From Xanthomonas bromi (GTDB taxonomy: Bacteria > Pseudomonadota > Gammaproteobacteria > Xanthomonadales > Xanthomonadaceae): DNA of 52,723 nucleotides. The notes beneath the pieces are model-generated. The model was not told where the DNA came from. It did not search any database and saw only the letters and a list, made by a program, of their open reading frames with translations. A program made the position numbers and the translations under genes. Position 1 is the stretch's first letter, and each line of letters starts with the position of its first letter. Positions 11,603 to 20,215 of this stretch are shown one piece after another. The stretch lies in NCBI RefSeq assembly GCF_900092025.1, contig NZ_FLTX01000060.1:1-52723 (forward strand). The letters run 5' to 3'.

Positions 11603-13519
11603 TCAGGCGTCCTTGGACTCGTGCGGCGCAGCGGCAGCGGCCGCATCGGCACCGAGTTCGTACTCGGCGTCGTAGCTCCACAGCGCACCGTCCTGATGGG
11701 TCGGACCGCAGGAAATCGAAATCGCACCCTGGTCGGCCGGGCCGACCACTTGGCGATTGATGGCGAACAGGTTGCGGCCCAGATCATTGCCGGCCAGCGC
11801 AGTGTTCGGCGCCACCTCGCGCGAGGCCCATTCTTCGGCCGAGACCAGCACTTCCAGGGTGCCGGCTTCGCCGTCCAGGCGCACGATGTCGCCTTCGCGG
11901 ACGCGCCCGATCGGGCCGCCGCGTGCGGCTTCCGGCGTCATGTGGATCGCGGCGGGGAACTTGCCCGAGGCACCGGACAGCCGGCCGTCGGTGACCAGCG
12001 CCACGCGCCGGCCCTGGTTCTGCAGCAGGCCGAGCAGCGGCGCCATCGAATGCAGCTCCGGCATGCCGTTGGCGCGCGGGCCCTGGTAGCGCAGCACCAC
12101 CACGAAATCGTGCGGCAGTACGCCGGCGGCATGCAGCTTGTTGAGCACCTGCGGGGTGTCGATCACCACCGCAGGCGCCTCGATCTTGCGGTGCTGCGGT
12201 TTGACCGCCGACAGCTTGATCAGCGAGCGGCCAAGGTTGCCGCGCAGCAGACGCAGTCCGCCCTGCGATTCGAAGGCGTCGCTGACCGGACGCGCGACGC
12301 TGTCGTCGGCGGTGCTCGCAGTGCCGGGCACGTAGGTTACCTTGCCGTCCTGCAGGCGCGGCTCATTGACATAGGCACGCATGCCGCCTTCGACGACGGT
12401 GGGCAGGTCCTCGTGCATATAACCGGCATCCATCAACTCGCGGAACACGAATGCGGTGCCGCCCGCAGCCTGGAAGCGGTTCACGTCGGCCTCGCCATTC
12501 GGGTAGATGCGCGTCAGCAGCGGCACGGTCTGCGAGATCAGATCCATGTCGTCCCAGGTCAGCACGATGCCAGCCGCACGCGCCACGGCGATCCAGTGAA
12601 TGGTGTGGTTGGTCGAGCCGCCGGTGGCCATCAGTGCAACCACCGCATTGACGATGGCACGCTCGTCGATCAGACGACCGAACGGGCGGAAATCATCGCC
12701 CAGCGCGGAGATCGCCAATGCACGCGCAGTGCCTTCGCGAGTCAGTGCATCGCGCAACGGTAGCTCCGGATTGACGAACGAGGCGCCCGGCAGCTGCACG
12801 CCCATCGCTTCGAGCAACACCTGGTTGGAGTTCGCCGTGCCGTAGAAGGTGCAGGTGCCCGGCGAATGGTAGGACGACGCTTCGGCTTCCAGCAGCTCGG
12901 CGCGCGTGGCTTCGCCAGCGGCGTAGCGTTCGCGTACTTCTGCTTTTTGCTTGTTCGGAATGCCGGGCGTCATCGGGCCGGCCGGCATGAAGATCGCCGG
13001 CAGATGACCGAACGCCAGCGCGCCGATCAGCAGGCCCGGCACGATCTTGTCGCACACGCCCAGGTACACCACGCTGTCGAACATGTCGTGGCTCAGACCA
13101 ATGGCGGCGGCCTGGGCAATGTTGTCGCGCGAGAACAGCGACAGCTCCATGCCGGCACGGCCCTGGGTCACGCCGTCGCACATCGCCGGCACGCCACCTG
13201 CCACCTGCGCAGTGGCGCCGAGCGTGCGCGCAGTGTCGCGGATCAGCTGCGGGTAATGCTCGAACGGCTGATGCGCCGACAGCATGTCGTTGTAGGAGGT
13301 GATGATGCCCAGGTTCGGCGTGGCCGCACCGCGCAGACGCGTTTTGTCGGTTGGCTCGGAGGCCGCGAAGCCGTGCGCAAGATTGCCGCAGCTCAGACGA
13401 CTACGGAACGGCCCTTCACGCAGGGCGGCATCGAGACCGGCCAGATACGCCGCGCGCGAGGGGGCGCTGCGCTTGCGAATACGGTCGGTGACAGCTTGGA
13501 TGTTCGGATGCAGGCTCAT
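11603..13519 (-). CDS. edd: 6-phosphogluconate dehydratase
   Basis: The 638-residue protein matches the IlvD/Edd family in length and motifs. It converts 6-phosphogluconate to KDPG using a [4Fe-4S] cluster. Visible family segments include GIITSYNDMLSAHQPF, PAMCDGVTQG and CDKIVPG (cluster-associated cysteines), ATGGSTNH, and the C-terminal LVTDGRLSGASG. It sits between pgl and eda. The 89-base gap upstream is the longest in the operon and contains homopolymer runs (8 G and 8 T on the plus strand) and a hairpin, so expression of edd-eda may be set separately. Confidence 0.96.
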   Translation of the reverse strand: MSLHPNIQAVTDRIRKRSAPSRAAYLAGLDAALREGPFRSRLSCGNLAHGFAASEPTDKTRLRGAATPNLGIITSYNDMLSAHQPFEHYPQLIRDTARTLGATAQVAGGVPAMCDGVTQGRAGMELSLFSRDNIAQAAAIGLSHDMFDSVVYLGVCDKIVPGLLIGALAFGHLPAIFMPAGPMTPGIPNKQKAEVRERYAAGEATRAELLEAEASSYHSPGTCTFYGTANSNQVLLEAMGVQLPGASFVNPELPLRDALTREGTARALAISALGDDFRPFGRLIDERAIVNAVVALMATGGSTNHTIHWIAVARAAGIVLTWDDMDLISQTVPLLTRIYPNGEADVNRFQAAGGTAFVFRELMDAGYMHEDLPTVVEGGMRAYVNEPRLQDGKVTYVPGTASTADDSVARPVSDAFESQGGLRLLRGNLGRSLIKLSAVKPQHRKIEAPAVVIDTPQVLNKLHAAGVLPHDFVVVLRYQGPRANGMPELHSMAPLLGLLQNQGRRVALVTDGRLSGASGKFPAAIHMTPEAARGGPIGRVREGDIVRLDGEAGTLEVLVSAEEWASREVAPNTALAGNDLGRNLFAINRQVVGPADQGAISISCGPTHQDGALWSYDAEYELGADAAAAAAPHESKDA

Positions 13520-13540
13520 TGGCTACCGGCTATGAGAAAC

Positions 13541-13588
13541 GGGGGGGGAAAGCGCTTTTTTTTAAATCCCTGCACATGGATGTGCGGG
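13541..13588. repeat. Homopolymer runs and hairpin in the pgl-edd gap
   Basis: On the plus strand there are eight consecutive G (13541-13548) and eight T (13556-13563). Next comes the near-palindrome CCC-T-GCACAT-GG-ATGTGC-GGG (13568-13588, one bulged T). In the direction of transcription (minus), the hairpin is followed by A-rich, not T-rich, sequence, so it is not an intrinsic terminator for this operon. It may influence mRNA stability or edd translation. Confidence 0.5.
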
Positions 13589-13608
13589 CTTTTGCGAGGG
13601 ACTCGCAC

Positions 13609-14328
13609 TCAGGGACACCAATGCACCCGCAGTCGCGGCCCAGGCGGCTGCAGCGCGACGCGGATGGGATATTCGTTGATGTTGTCGCCGGCCAGCGCGG
13701 CCTGCAGCACTTCCAGCTTCTGCTTGCCACGCAATAGCAGCAAACGCGTCGGGATGCTGGCTAGCCCTACGGGGGTCAGCGTGATGCGTAGCGGCCATTG
13801 ATTCGAACCGGGGCAGCCGGTCGCGTCCAGCGACGCATACGGCTGCGGGCTGGTGAGCGCCTTGGGCAGGTCGGTGGCACCCGGGAACAACGAAGCGGTA
13901 TGCCCGTCGCCGCCCATGCCCAGCACTGCAAGACAGGCCGGTTCGGCATGCTTGGCCTGCAGATTGGCGGTGTGCACGCATTCGGGCAGTTGCTTGCCAG
14001 GACGCACCAACGGAATGAAGGTGGCAGCCGGCGCGTGGGTCAGGAAGCTGTGATTCACCAGCCAGGCATTGCTGTCCTGATCTTGCGGCGACAGCCAGCG
14101 CTCATCGACCAGGCCCACTTCCACACGCGACCAGTCCAACGGCCGGTGGGCGAGGGACTCGTATACCGGCGCTGGCGTGGTACCGCCGGACAACAGCATG
14201 CGTGCCTGGCCGCGACGCGAGATTTCCTGTTCCAGCAGGTCGGTCATTTCGCTGGCCACCGCCTCGGTCCACTCGGCCGGGTCGTCGTAGCGCACCAGGG
14301 TGATGCGCGGGTTGTCCTGCAGGTTCAT
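13609..14328 (-). CDS. pgl: 6-phosphogluconolactonase
   Basis: The 239-residue product belongs to the NagB/DevB-type 6-phosphogluconolactonases and hydrolyses 6-phosphoglucono-lactone to 6-phosphogluconate. Recognised motifs are LSGGTTPAPVYE near residue 47, VGLVDERWL near 70, and LGMGGDGHTASLFPG near 130 with the catalytic-site His. The ATG at 14328 overlaps the glk stop (ATGA), showing translational coupling. Its size matches the short DevB form. Cytoplasmic, third in the Entner-Doudoroff operon. Confidence 0.95.
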   Translation of the reverse strand: MNLQDNPRITLVRYDDPAEWTEAVASEMTDLLEQEISRRGQARMLLSGGTTPAPVYESLAHRPLDWSRVEVGLVDERWLSPQDQDSNAWLVNHSFLTHAPAATFIPLVRPGKQLPECVHTANLQAKHAEPACLAVLGMGGDGHTASLFPGATDLPKALTSPQPYASLDATGCPGSNQWPLRITLTPVGLASIPTRLLLLRGKQKLEVLQAALAGDNINEYPIRVALQPPGPRLRVHWCP

Positions 14329-15332
14329 CGCTGCTCTCCCGGATGCTGACGCTGCGCATCCACCGCATATGCGGCGGCGCCGAGCAGGCCGGCATGCGGG
14401 TGCATGACCGCCAGCGATGGCACGCGCGACATGATCGCGGAGAAACGGCCCTTGTGTTCGAAGCGCTGGCGAAATCCGGAGTGCTGCAGCGAATCGAGCA
14501 CCTTGGGCACCAGCCCACCGGTGAGGAACACGCCGTCCCAGGCGCCCTGCATCAGCACCATGTCGCCGGCGATCGCACCGAAGATGGCGCAGAACAGGTC
14601 GATGGTGCGCGATGAGCGCGGATCGCCCGCGGCCGCGCGTGCGGTGATGTCCTTGGGTTGCAGCGGCCCCGGATCGACGCCAGCGATTTCGCTGAGCGCG
14701 CGATGGATATTGACCAGGCCCGGCCCACATATCAGGCGCTCATTGGAGACCCGGCCGAACTGTTCGGAGAGGATTTCCAGGATGCGGATTTCTTCCGGCG
14801 TGCCGGGCGGAAAGCTGACGTGGCCGCCTTCGGTTTCCAGCGGAAAGCAGCGCCCGTTGCGGATGATCAGGCCACCCACGCCCAGGCCGGTGCCGGGGCC
14901 GATCACACCGTAGTTGCGCGGTTGATCGATCGGTGCCGGGCGCCAGCTGGCACCGCCCACCTGCACCACGTCCTGCGGACGCAGCAGGCTGATCGCCATG
15001 GCCTGCGCGGCAAAATCGTTGATCAGATGCAGGGTGCTGAAACCCAGCATGCTGGCGGTGCGCGAACGCGAGATCACCCACGGGTGGTTGGTGATGCGCG
15101 CCTCGTCGCCATCCACACGGCCGGCCACGGCGAACACGCCCTGGGTGGCCTGCACGCCGATCTGGTCGAGGTAATAGCGTGCGGCTTCGCCGAGCGAACC
15201 GAAGTCCACCACTGCGAATTCGCGCGAGGTGTCATCCAGCAATGGCACCGAAGCGTCGACATCGGCCAGTGCAAAGCGCGCATTGGTTCCGCCGATATCG
15301 GCAACCAGCACCGGCTTGGAAGGAGCGGTCAT
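14325..15332 (-). CDS. glk: Glucokinase
   Basis: The 335-residue enzyme phosphorylates glucose with ATP. The N-terminal phosphate loop is ADIGGTNARFAL, the sugar-binding region includes LINDFAAQAMA, and GPGTGLGVGGL and LTGGLVPK are characteristic of the bacterial Glk (group A) family. The start at 15332 overlaps the zwf stop by 4 bases. The position inside the Entner-Doudoroff operon means internal glucose can be channelled directly to Zwf. Length matches E. coli Glk (about 320) with a slightly longer C-terminus. Confidence 0.95.
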   Translation of the reverse strand: MTAPSKPVLVADIGGTNARFALADVDASVPLLDDTSREFAVVDFGSLGEAARYYLDQIGVQATQGVFAVAGRVDGDEARITNHPWVISRSRTASMLGFSTLHLINDFAAQAMAISLLRPQDVVQVGGASWRPAPIDQPRNYGVIGPGTGLGVGGLIIRNGRCFPLETEGGHVSFPPGTPEEIRILEILSEQFGRVSNERLICGPGLVNIHRALSEIAGVDPGPLQPKDITARAAAGDPRSSRTIDLFCAIFGAIAGDMVLMQGAWDGVFLTGGLVPKVLDSLQHSGFRQRFEHKGRFSAIMSRVPSLAVMHPHAGLLGAAAYAVDAQRQHPGEQR

Positions 15333-16786
15333 GCGGTGTGTCCCTGTGCGTCGGTGGCCGGGGGCAGGAAGTGGGTGGCCGATTCGGGACCCCAACTGCC
15401 GGCCGGGTAGGGCTGCAGTGGCAGCGCAGCGTCTTTCCAGGCGTCGCTGACGCTGTCGATCCACGACCACGCCGCCTTGACCTCGTCATCGCGCACGAAC
15501 AGCGCCGGGTTGCCGTTGAAGGCGTCCGCGAACAGGCGCTCATAGGCGATGCGACGGTGCAGGCCAGTGGGGACCGACAATTCCAGTTCCAGCGGCTGCA
15601 GTTCGATCGCGCCCCATTCCGGGCCGGCGAGACTGCTCATCAGGCCCAGTTCGATGTTTTCCTGCGGCTGCAACTGGAAGGTCAGGCGGTTAGGCTCCGC
15701 GTTCTGCCGGTCCGGACGTTCGAACAGCCAATGCGTCACCGGCTTGAGCGTCACCACGATGCGGGTGGAGCGCTCGGCCAGGCGCTTGCCGGTGCACAGG
15801 TGGAACGGCACCCCGGCCCAGCGCCAGTTGTCGATATGCGCGGTCACCGCGACGAAGGTTTCCACGTCGCTGCCTTCCGGCGGGTGGTAGGCCTGCGCCG
15901 GCTGGCCGTTGATGCTGCCGGCGGTGTAGCGGCCGCGCACACTGTCGTGGGCGGCATGGTCGGCGGTCATCGGACGCAGCGCACGTAACACCTTGACCTT
16001 CTCGTCGCGGATGCGGTCGGCTTCCAGCGAGGCCGGCGGTTCCATCGCCACCAGGCACAACAGCTGCAGGATATGGCTCTGCACCATATCGCGCAGCGCG
16101 CCGGAGCGGGCGTAGTAGGCATCGCGCCCATCCACCCCTTCGCTTTCGGCAACCAGGATCTGCACCGACTCGATATAGGTCCGGTTCCAGACCGCCTCCA
16201 GCAGCGTATTGCCGAAGCGCAGCGCGATCAGGTTCTGCACTGCCGCCTTGCCCAGGTAGTGGTCCAGGCGGAACACGCGGTCTTCGTCGATCAGCGCGCC
16301 GATCGACTGCAGGATTTCGCGGGCGCTGTCCGAGTCGTGGCCGATCGGCTTTTCCAGCATCAAACGATGCGGTGCCGCCAGCGCGCCACCCAGGGCCAGG
16401 CCCTGGCAGGTGCTGATGTACAGGCCCGGCGGGATCGCCAGATAGCTCACGCACCGGCGGCTGGACAGCTCGCGGACTGCATTGGCCACCGATTCGGCGT
16501 CGCGCAGATCGACCGAACGGTAGTCGACCCGCTGCAGCAGCGCCTGGATCTGCTCGGGCGCGGCGATCGGCAGCGCTTCGGTCAGGCGGGGGCGCAGCAC
16601 CTCGCGGAACGCATCGGTGTCGTGCGGCGACAGCGCCAGCGCACGGATGCGGAAGTCCTCCGGCAGCAGACCGTCGATGAATAGACGCAGCAGGGAAGGA
16701 AAGAGATAGCGCTGGGCAAGATCGCCGGTGGCGCCAAACAGGATCAGGGTGTTATGCATGGACCGCGTTTCAGATTCTGGAGACAT
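15329..16786 (-). CDS. zwf: Glucose-6-phosphate 1-dehydrogenase
   Basis: The protein (485 residues from ATG 16786) oxidises glucose-6-phosphate using NADP(H). The nucleotide-binding start is LFGATGDLAQRYLFPSL, followed by EKPIGHD and the substrate signature FRLDHYLGKAAVQNL with its conserved Asp-His-Tyr-Leu-Gly-Lys. It is the first gene of zwf-glk-pgl-edd-eda. An alternative start nine codons later (16759) would begin right before the Rossmann strand. I chose the upstream ATG because it leaves a more typical leader, with moderate certainty. The promoter should lie within 16787-17181. Confidence 0.95.
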   Translation of the reverse strand: MSPESETRSMHNTLILFGATGDLAQRYLFPSLLRLFIDGLLPEDFRIRALALSPHDTDAFREVLRPRLTEALPIAAPEQIQALLQRVDYRSVDLRDAESVANAVRELSSRRCVSYLAIPPGLYISTCQGLALGGALAAPHRLMLEKPIGHDSDSAREILQSIGALIDEDRVFRLDHYLGKAAVQNLIALRFGNTLLEAVWNRTYIESVQILVAESEGVDGRDAYYARSGALRDMVQSHILQLLCLVAMEPPASLEADRIRDEKVKVLRALRPMTADHAAHDSVRGRYTAGSINGQPAQAYHPPEGSDVETFVAVTAHIDNWRWAGVPFHLCTGKRLAERSTRIVVTLKPVTHWLFERPDRQNAEPNRLTFQLQPQENIELGLMSSLAGPEWGAIELQPLELELSVPTGLHRRIAYERLFADAFNGNPALFVRDDEVKAAWSWIDSVSDAWKDAALPLQPYPAGSWGPESATHFLPPATDAQGHTA

Positions 16787-17054
16787 CGTTATCAGCAGCT
16801 TGTCGGTAAAGGCGCCGGACGGCCGGCGGTCGGTACGTCTGTTCCTGAGCGACACTTGCGTGCGCGCAGCGGGGAGTGGACGCTGACGCCCAATCCCCGA
16901 TTGTTGCAGCAACTGGCGATCAGCGGTTAGCGCCGAGGCGGAATAACTGCACCTGGGTGAGGGCATGGCCTGCTCGTGTGCGGCGAGCTGCACCGCAGGG
17001 AAGGCACTGGAACTTGCGTGGCGGCATGGTCCTCCAGAGATCGATGTTGCCATG

Positions 17055-17068
17055 TGAAAACGATTACA
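17055..17068. promoter_or_regulatory. LacI-family operator-like site 1
   Basis: TGAAAACGATTACA fits the TG-N4-CG-N4-CA frame bound by many LacI/GalR-family regulators, with the usual central CG. It lies 114 bases before the ABC ATPase start and about 270 bases from zwf. The binding protein is not encoded in this window. Confidence 0.5.
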
Positions 17069-17084
17069 TGTCAGAATAAACCAA

Positions 17085-17098
17085 TGCATTCGTTTGCA
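17085..17098. promoter_or_regulatory. LacI-family operator-like site 2
   Basis: TGCATTCGTTTGCA also fits TG-N4-CG-N4-CA exactly and is partly palindromic. It lies 30 bases, about three helical turns, from site 1 (start to start), an arrangement that would place two dimers on the same face. Confidence 0.5.
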
Positions 17099-17181
17099 GG
17101 TAGTTCCTCGCAAATGCATGCGGCGTCACCGCCATCGGGAGGGCCGAGGGCAGGGCGCACAACTTACGTTGAGGCCGAACG

Positions 17182-18270
17182 ATGGCGAAAGTGCAGTTGG
17201 AAGGTGTCCGCAAGGTCTACGAAAACGGCCAGGTGGCAGTGCAGGGCGCGAGTTTCGAGGTGGCTGACGGCGAGTTGATGGTGCTGGTGGGGCCGTCCGG
17301 CTGCGGTAAATCGACCTTGCTCCGCATGATCGCCGGGCTCGAGGACATCAGCGCGGGCACGCTCAAGATCGGTGAGCGCGTGGTCAACGACGTGGCGCCG
17401 AAGGACCGGGACATCGCCATGGTGTTCCAGAGCTATGCGCTCTACCCGCACATGACCGTGGCCGAGAATTTGGCGTTCGGGCTCAAGCTGCGCGGCCATC
17501 CGAAGCAGGTCATTGCCGAGCGCGTCAACAACGCCGCCGAGTTGCTCGGCCTGACCCCGATGCTGGACAAGCTGCCCAAGGCGATGTCCGGCGGCCAGCG
17601 CCAGCGTGTGGCATTGGGTCGGGCGATGGTGCGCGAATCGTCGGTGTTCTTGCTCGACGAGCCGCTGTCCAACCTGGATGCCAAGCTGCGCCATAGCGTG
17701 CGCACCGAGATCGCCCAGCTGCATCGCAAGCTCGGCACCACCATGATCTACGTGACCCATGACCAGGTGGAAGCGATGACGCTCGGCCAGCGCATCGTGG
17801 TCCTCAAAGATGGCGTGATCCAGCAGATCGACAGCCCGATGGCGCTGTATGACCGCCCGGCCAACCTCTTCGTGGCCGGCTTCTTGGGCAGCCCGGCGAT
17901 GAACGTATTGCAGGGCCGCCTGGACGCCCAGGACGGCCTGCACCTGCTCATGGCCGATGGCTGGCGTGTGCCGCTGGGCGCGGCGCGAGTGGATGCGAGT
18001 TGGTTCGGCCAGGACGTGATCGTCGGCGTGCGCCCGGAACACCTGCAGCCCTCCGACGATGCGGTGCTGGGGTTCGATGCGCGGGTCGATGTGATCGAAC
18101 CGGTCGGCAACGAGATCTTCCTCAATCTCGATCGTGGCGGTCAGCCGCTGGTGATCCGCGTCCCGCCCCAAGGCCTCCCGGCGGTGGGCCAGTCACTGCG
18201 TCTGGCGCTGCGCAGCGGCTCCTTGCACTTCTTCGACCCGGCCACTGGGCAGCGATTGGACGCAGCCTAA
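17182..18270 (+). CDS. Sugar ABC transporter ATP-binding protein (MalK/UgpC type)
   Basis: The 362-residue ATPase energises import of sugars through partner permeases. Walker A is GPSGCGKST near residue 38, the Q loop is MVFQSYALYP, the signature is MSGGQRQR, Walker B is VFLLDEPLSNLD, and the switch His is in VTHDQ. The C-terminal TOBE/OB domain (about 240-362) is typical for MalK/UgpC/MsmK proteins that can serve several permeases. No permease or binding protein is adjacent, which supports a shared ATPase role. It is transcribed divergently from zwf behind two LacI-type sites. A MalK-like name is justified, a specific substrate is not. Confidence 0.9.
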   Translation: MAKVQLEGVRKVYENGQVAVQGASFEVADGELMVLVGPSGCGKSTLLRMIAGLEDISAGTLKIGERVVNDVAPKDRDIAMVFQSYALYPHMTVAENLAFGLKLRGHPKQVIAERVNNAAELLGLTPMLDKLPKAMSGGQRQRVALGRAMVRESSVFLLDEPLSNLDAKLRHSVRTEIAQLHRKLGTTMIYVTHDQVEAMTLGQRIVVLKDGVIQQIDSPMALYDRPANLFVAGFLGSPAMNVLQGRLDAQDGLHLLMADGWRVPLGAARVDASWFGQDVIVGVRPEHLQPSDDAVLGFDARVDVIEPVGNEIFLNLDRGGQPLVIRVPPQGLPAVGQSLRLALRSGSLHFFDPATGQRLDAA

Positions 18271-19139
18271 CGTTCCAGCCCCGGCACGATTGCGAGCGGA
18301 CGTGCGCCTTGCGTGCCGGCTTGCAAAGCGGTGTCGGCGTCCAGCGTCAGCTCCAACGGCAGCACCGCCAGCGCAAGCTCGCCCGCCACGCTCACCACCG
18401 TCCCGATCGTGGTGCCGTCGATTGCGACGGCATCGCCTGCATCGACCGCAGCATCGGTTTCCAGCAACTGCAAAGCGCGCTTGGCCTTGCCCAGGAAGTG
18501 CGTGCGCGCCACGATCTCCTGGCCTGGGTAGCAGCCTTTTTTGACGCTGTACGCCTGCAGGCGGTCGAGTGCCAACTGCTGTGGGGTCCACTGTTCGCGC
18601 TGGCCCTCGACCAGGCGGGCGAGCCCCAACTGGAGGTCCGAACGCCGCCATTGCGCCTGCGCACTCGACAGTTCGATAGGCTGTGCCAATGCATCCTCGG
18701 CGTACAACAGCAGCGTTCGCGGCAACGCGGCGCTGCCCAGATCCAGCTCGATACGCTGCGTTCTGATATCGGCATGCGCGGCGTGCGCGTGCTCCGGCGC
18801 GACAAGGCCACCGTAGGCACATAGCGCGGTAGTGTTGATTTTCAGCTTGCGGCGGAACACGAAGCGGCCGAGTTGCGCGGCGATCTCTGCCGCGTTGCCG
18901 TCGGGTAACACCATCAGCAAGTGCGCGTCGTCCTCACGCAGGAGTGCGAAGATGGCAATCACGCGCCCCTTCGCCGTCAGCCACGCATTCCACTGCCACT
19001 GCCCAATCGCCAGCGCCTGGACGTCATTGGCAAATTGGGCATGCGCGAACGGCACTGCATCCGCGCCGACCAATCGGACGTATTGCATGTCGTGCAGGGA
19101 GCCAAAACCCTGCGGAATAAGATTCAGGTTGTCAGCCAC
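18267..19139 (-). CDS. ygfZ: Folate-binding YgfZ/GcvT-like iron-sulfur maintenance protein
   Basis: The 290-residue product has the GcvT-like folate-binding fold and the family hallmark KKGCYPGQEIVAR with its conserved cysteine. YgfZ (IBA57 homologue) uses folate in repair or assembly of certain Fe-S proteins and affects tRNA modification. Its stop overlaps the convergent ABC gene end by 4 bases. Its start is only 39 bases from the divergent SDH assembly gene, so Fe-S maintenance and the Fe-S enzyme SDH share a promoter region. Cytoplasmic. Confidence 0.9.
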   Translation of the reverse strand: MADNLNLIPQGFGSLHDMQYVRLVGADAVPFAHAQFANDVQALAIGQWQWNAWLTAKGRVIAIFALLREDDAHLLMVLPDGNAAEIAAQLGRFVFRRKLKINTTALCAYGGLVAPEHAHAAHADIRTQRIELDLGSAALPRTLLLYAEDALAQPIELSSAQAQWRRSDLQLGLARLVEGQREQWTPQQLALDRLQAYSVKKGCYPGQEIVARTHFLGKAKRALQLLETDAAVDAGDAVAIDGTTIGTVVSVAGELALAVLPLELTLDADTALQAGTQGARPLAIVPGLER

Positions 19140-19158
19140 GGAAGGGGAGGACTAAAAT
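19129..19158 (+). promoter_or_regulatory. Probable sigma-70 promoter of the SDH block
   Basis: TTGTCA (19129-19134) and TAAAAT (19153-19158) are separated by 18 bases and sit 21 bases before the first SDH-block start codon. The -35 overlaps the start of ygfZ on the other strand, so the two promoters must interleave. Confidence 0.5.
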
Positions 19159-19178
19159 CGCCAAGTTGTGAGAGCACT

Positions 19179-19349
19179 ATGATAGGCCATCCAACCCCCA
19201 CCCCAGCGCAGGATTCCGAGACGCAGCCTTTTTCTCAGGAACAGATTCCCGAGAAAAAGCCACTGCCGAAGGAGATTGGTGGGCGCGACGGCCCTGAGCC
19301 AACGCGCTACGGCGACTGGGAAAAAAATGGACGCTGCATCGATTTTTGA
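19179..19349 (+). CDS. Succinate dehydrogenase assembly factor 4 homologue (DUF1674)
   Basis: This 56-residue protein ends in the hallmark of DUF1674/SDHAF4: EIGGRDGPEPTRYGDWEKN then GRCIDF. In mitochondria SDHAF4 binds the flavinylated SdhA subunit, shields its FAD and promotes joining to SdhB; the bacterial homologue presumably does the same. The N-terminal half is a Pro/Gln/Glu-rich tail without structure. A GAGAG sequence precedes the ATG at 19179. It is the first gene of the SDH block, 56 bases before sdhC. This tiny gene is easily missed by automatic annotation. Confidence 0.88.
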   Translation: MIGHPTPTPAQDSETQPFSQEQIPEKKPLPKEIGGRDGPEPTRYGDWEKNGRCIDF

Positions 19350-19405
19350 GCAGCCTTTAGCCACAGCGGCCTAGTGCCGCCCAGCCGAGAAAACGAGCCC
19401 AGCGA

Positions 19406-19798
19406 ATGGCGATCCGCGAACGTCCCACTTCTCCACATCTGCAGGTCTACCGCTGGCAGATTCAGATGGCGACCTCGATCTTGCATCGAGCCACCGGCGT
19501 CATTCTTTCCGGAGGCGCGCTGGTCATCGCCGTCTCGCTGCTGTTGCTGATGCTCGGGCCGGATCACTGGTCGTGCCTCACCCAGCATCTGGGCGCCTGG
19601 TACGGCCAGCTGTTCCTGTTTGCTTGGTCATGGGCCTTTACCTATCACCTGTCCAATGGCATCCGCCACATCGTCCAGGACTTCGGCCGCGGTTTCAGCA
19701 TTCCGGCCTTTATCCGCAGCAGCTGGACATCGGTGATTGCCAGCCTGGTGCTGACCGCTGCGATCTGGGTGTATGTCCTGACTGGAGCTTCCGCATGA
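19406..19798 (+). CDS. sdhC: Succinate dehydrogenase cytochrome b556 subunit
   Basis: The 130-residue membrane anchor binds haem b and ubiquinone together with SdhD. It begins with the family pattern RPTSPHLQVYRWQ and has the signature MATSILHRATGV. Three membrane helices lie at about 30-52, 67-88 and 108-128. The haem-ligand His is in FAWSWAFTYHLSNGIRH. The end overlaps sdhD by 4 bases (ATGA). Confidence 0.95.
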   Translation: MAIRERPTSPHLQVYRWQIQMATSILHRATGVILSGGALVIAVSLLLLMLGPDHWSCLTQHLGAWYGQLFLFAWSWAFTYHLSNGIRHIVQDFGRGFSIPAFIRSSWTSVIASLVLTAAIWVYVLTGASA

Positions 19799-20181
19799 GC
19801 CGCTATCGCACCCCGTTGAAAAATGTGCGTGGTCTGGGCGCGGCCAAGACCGGGACCGAACATTTCGTAATGCAGCGTCTGACCGCGGCAGCGTTGGCCG
19901 TGCTGGCGATCTGGTTCGTGGCGTTCGTGCTGAGCCTGCTCGGTTCCGACTACACCGCTGCGGTTACTGCGGTGTCCAAGCCGTGGAATGCCGTGTTGCT
20001 GGTCGGTTTCCTGGTGGCGATGTTCTGGCATGCGCAGCTTGGCCTGCAGGTCGTGCTCGAGGACTACATCCACAACTCGTTGCTGGCGCTGGTGTTGCAG
20101 ACGTCGGTGAAGTTCATCGCCGTGCTTGGCGCGATCGTCAGCATTTTCGCAGTGGCGCGCATCGCGCTGGGCGGTGCCTGA
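19795..20181 (+). CDS. sdhD: Succinate dehydrogenase membrane anchor subunit
   Basis: The 128-residue protein has three membrane helices (about 28-48, 60-82, 100-124). It carries the SdhD motif MFWHAQLGLQVVLEDYIH, which supplies the second haem ligand and a quinone-site Tyr/Asp. The start overlaps the sdhC stop. With SdhC it anchors the catalytic subunits to the inner membrane. Confidence 0.94.
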   Translation: MSRYRTPLKNVRGLGAAKTGTEHFVMQRLTAAALAVLAIWFVAFVLSLLGSDYTAAVTAVSKPWNAVLLVGFLVAMFWHAQLGLQVVLEDYIHNSLLALVLQTSVKFIAVLGAIVSIFAVARIALGGA

Positions 20182-20215
20182 GTCATCGGGCACACAGAAC
20201 AGGAATCCAGATTAG

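Larger units (their letters stand above)
16787..17181. other. Divergent control region between zwf and the sugar ABC ATPase
   Basis: No protein is supported in these 395 bases. The half nearest the ABC gene is less GC-rich and contains two LacI-type operator-like sites (17055-17068 and 17085-17098) and a partial inverted copy of the second site near 17103-17119. The layout fits joint carbon-source control of glucose catabolism and sugar uptake. Confidence 0.7.

Noticed and set aside
13568..13588. Hairpin between pgl and edd as a terminator
   Set aside because: In the direction of transcription it is followed by A residues, not T residues, and edd-eda belong to the same pathway.
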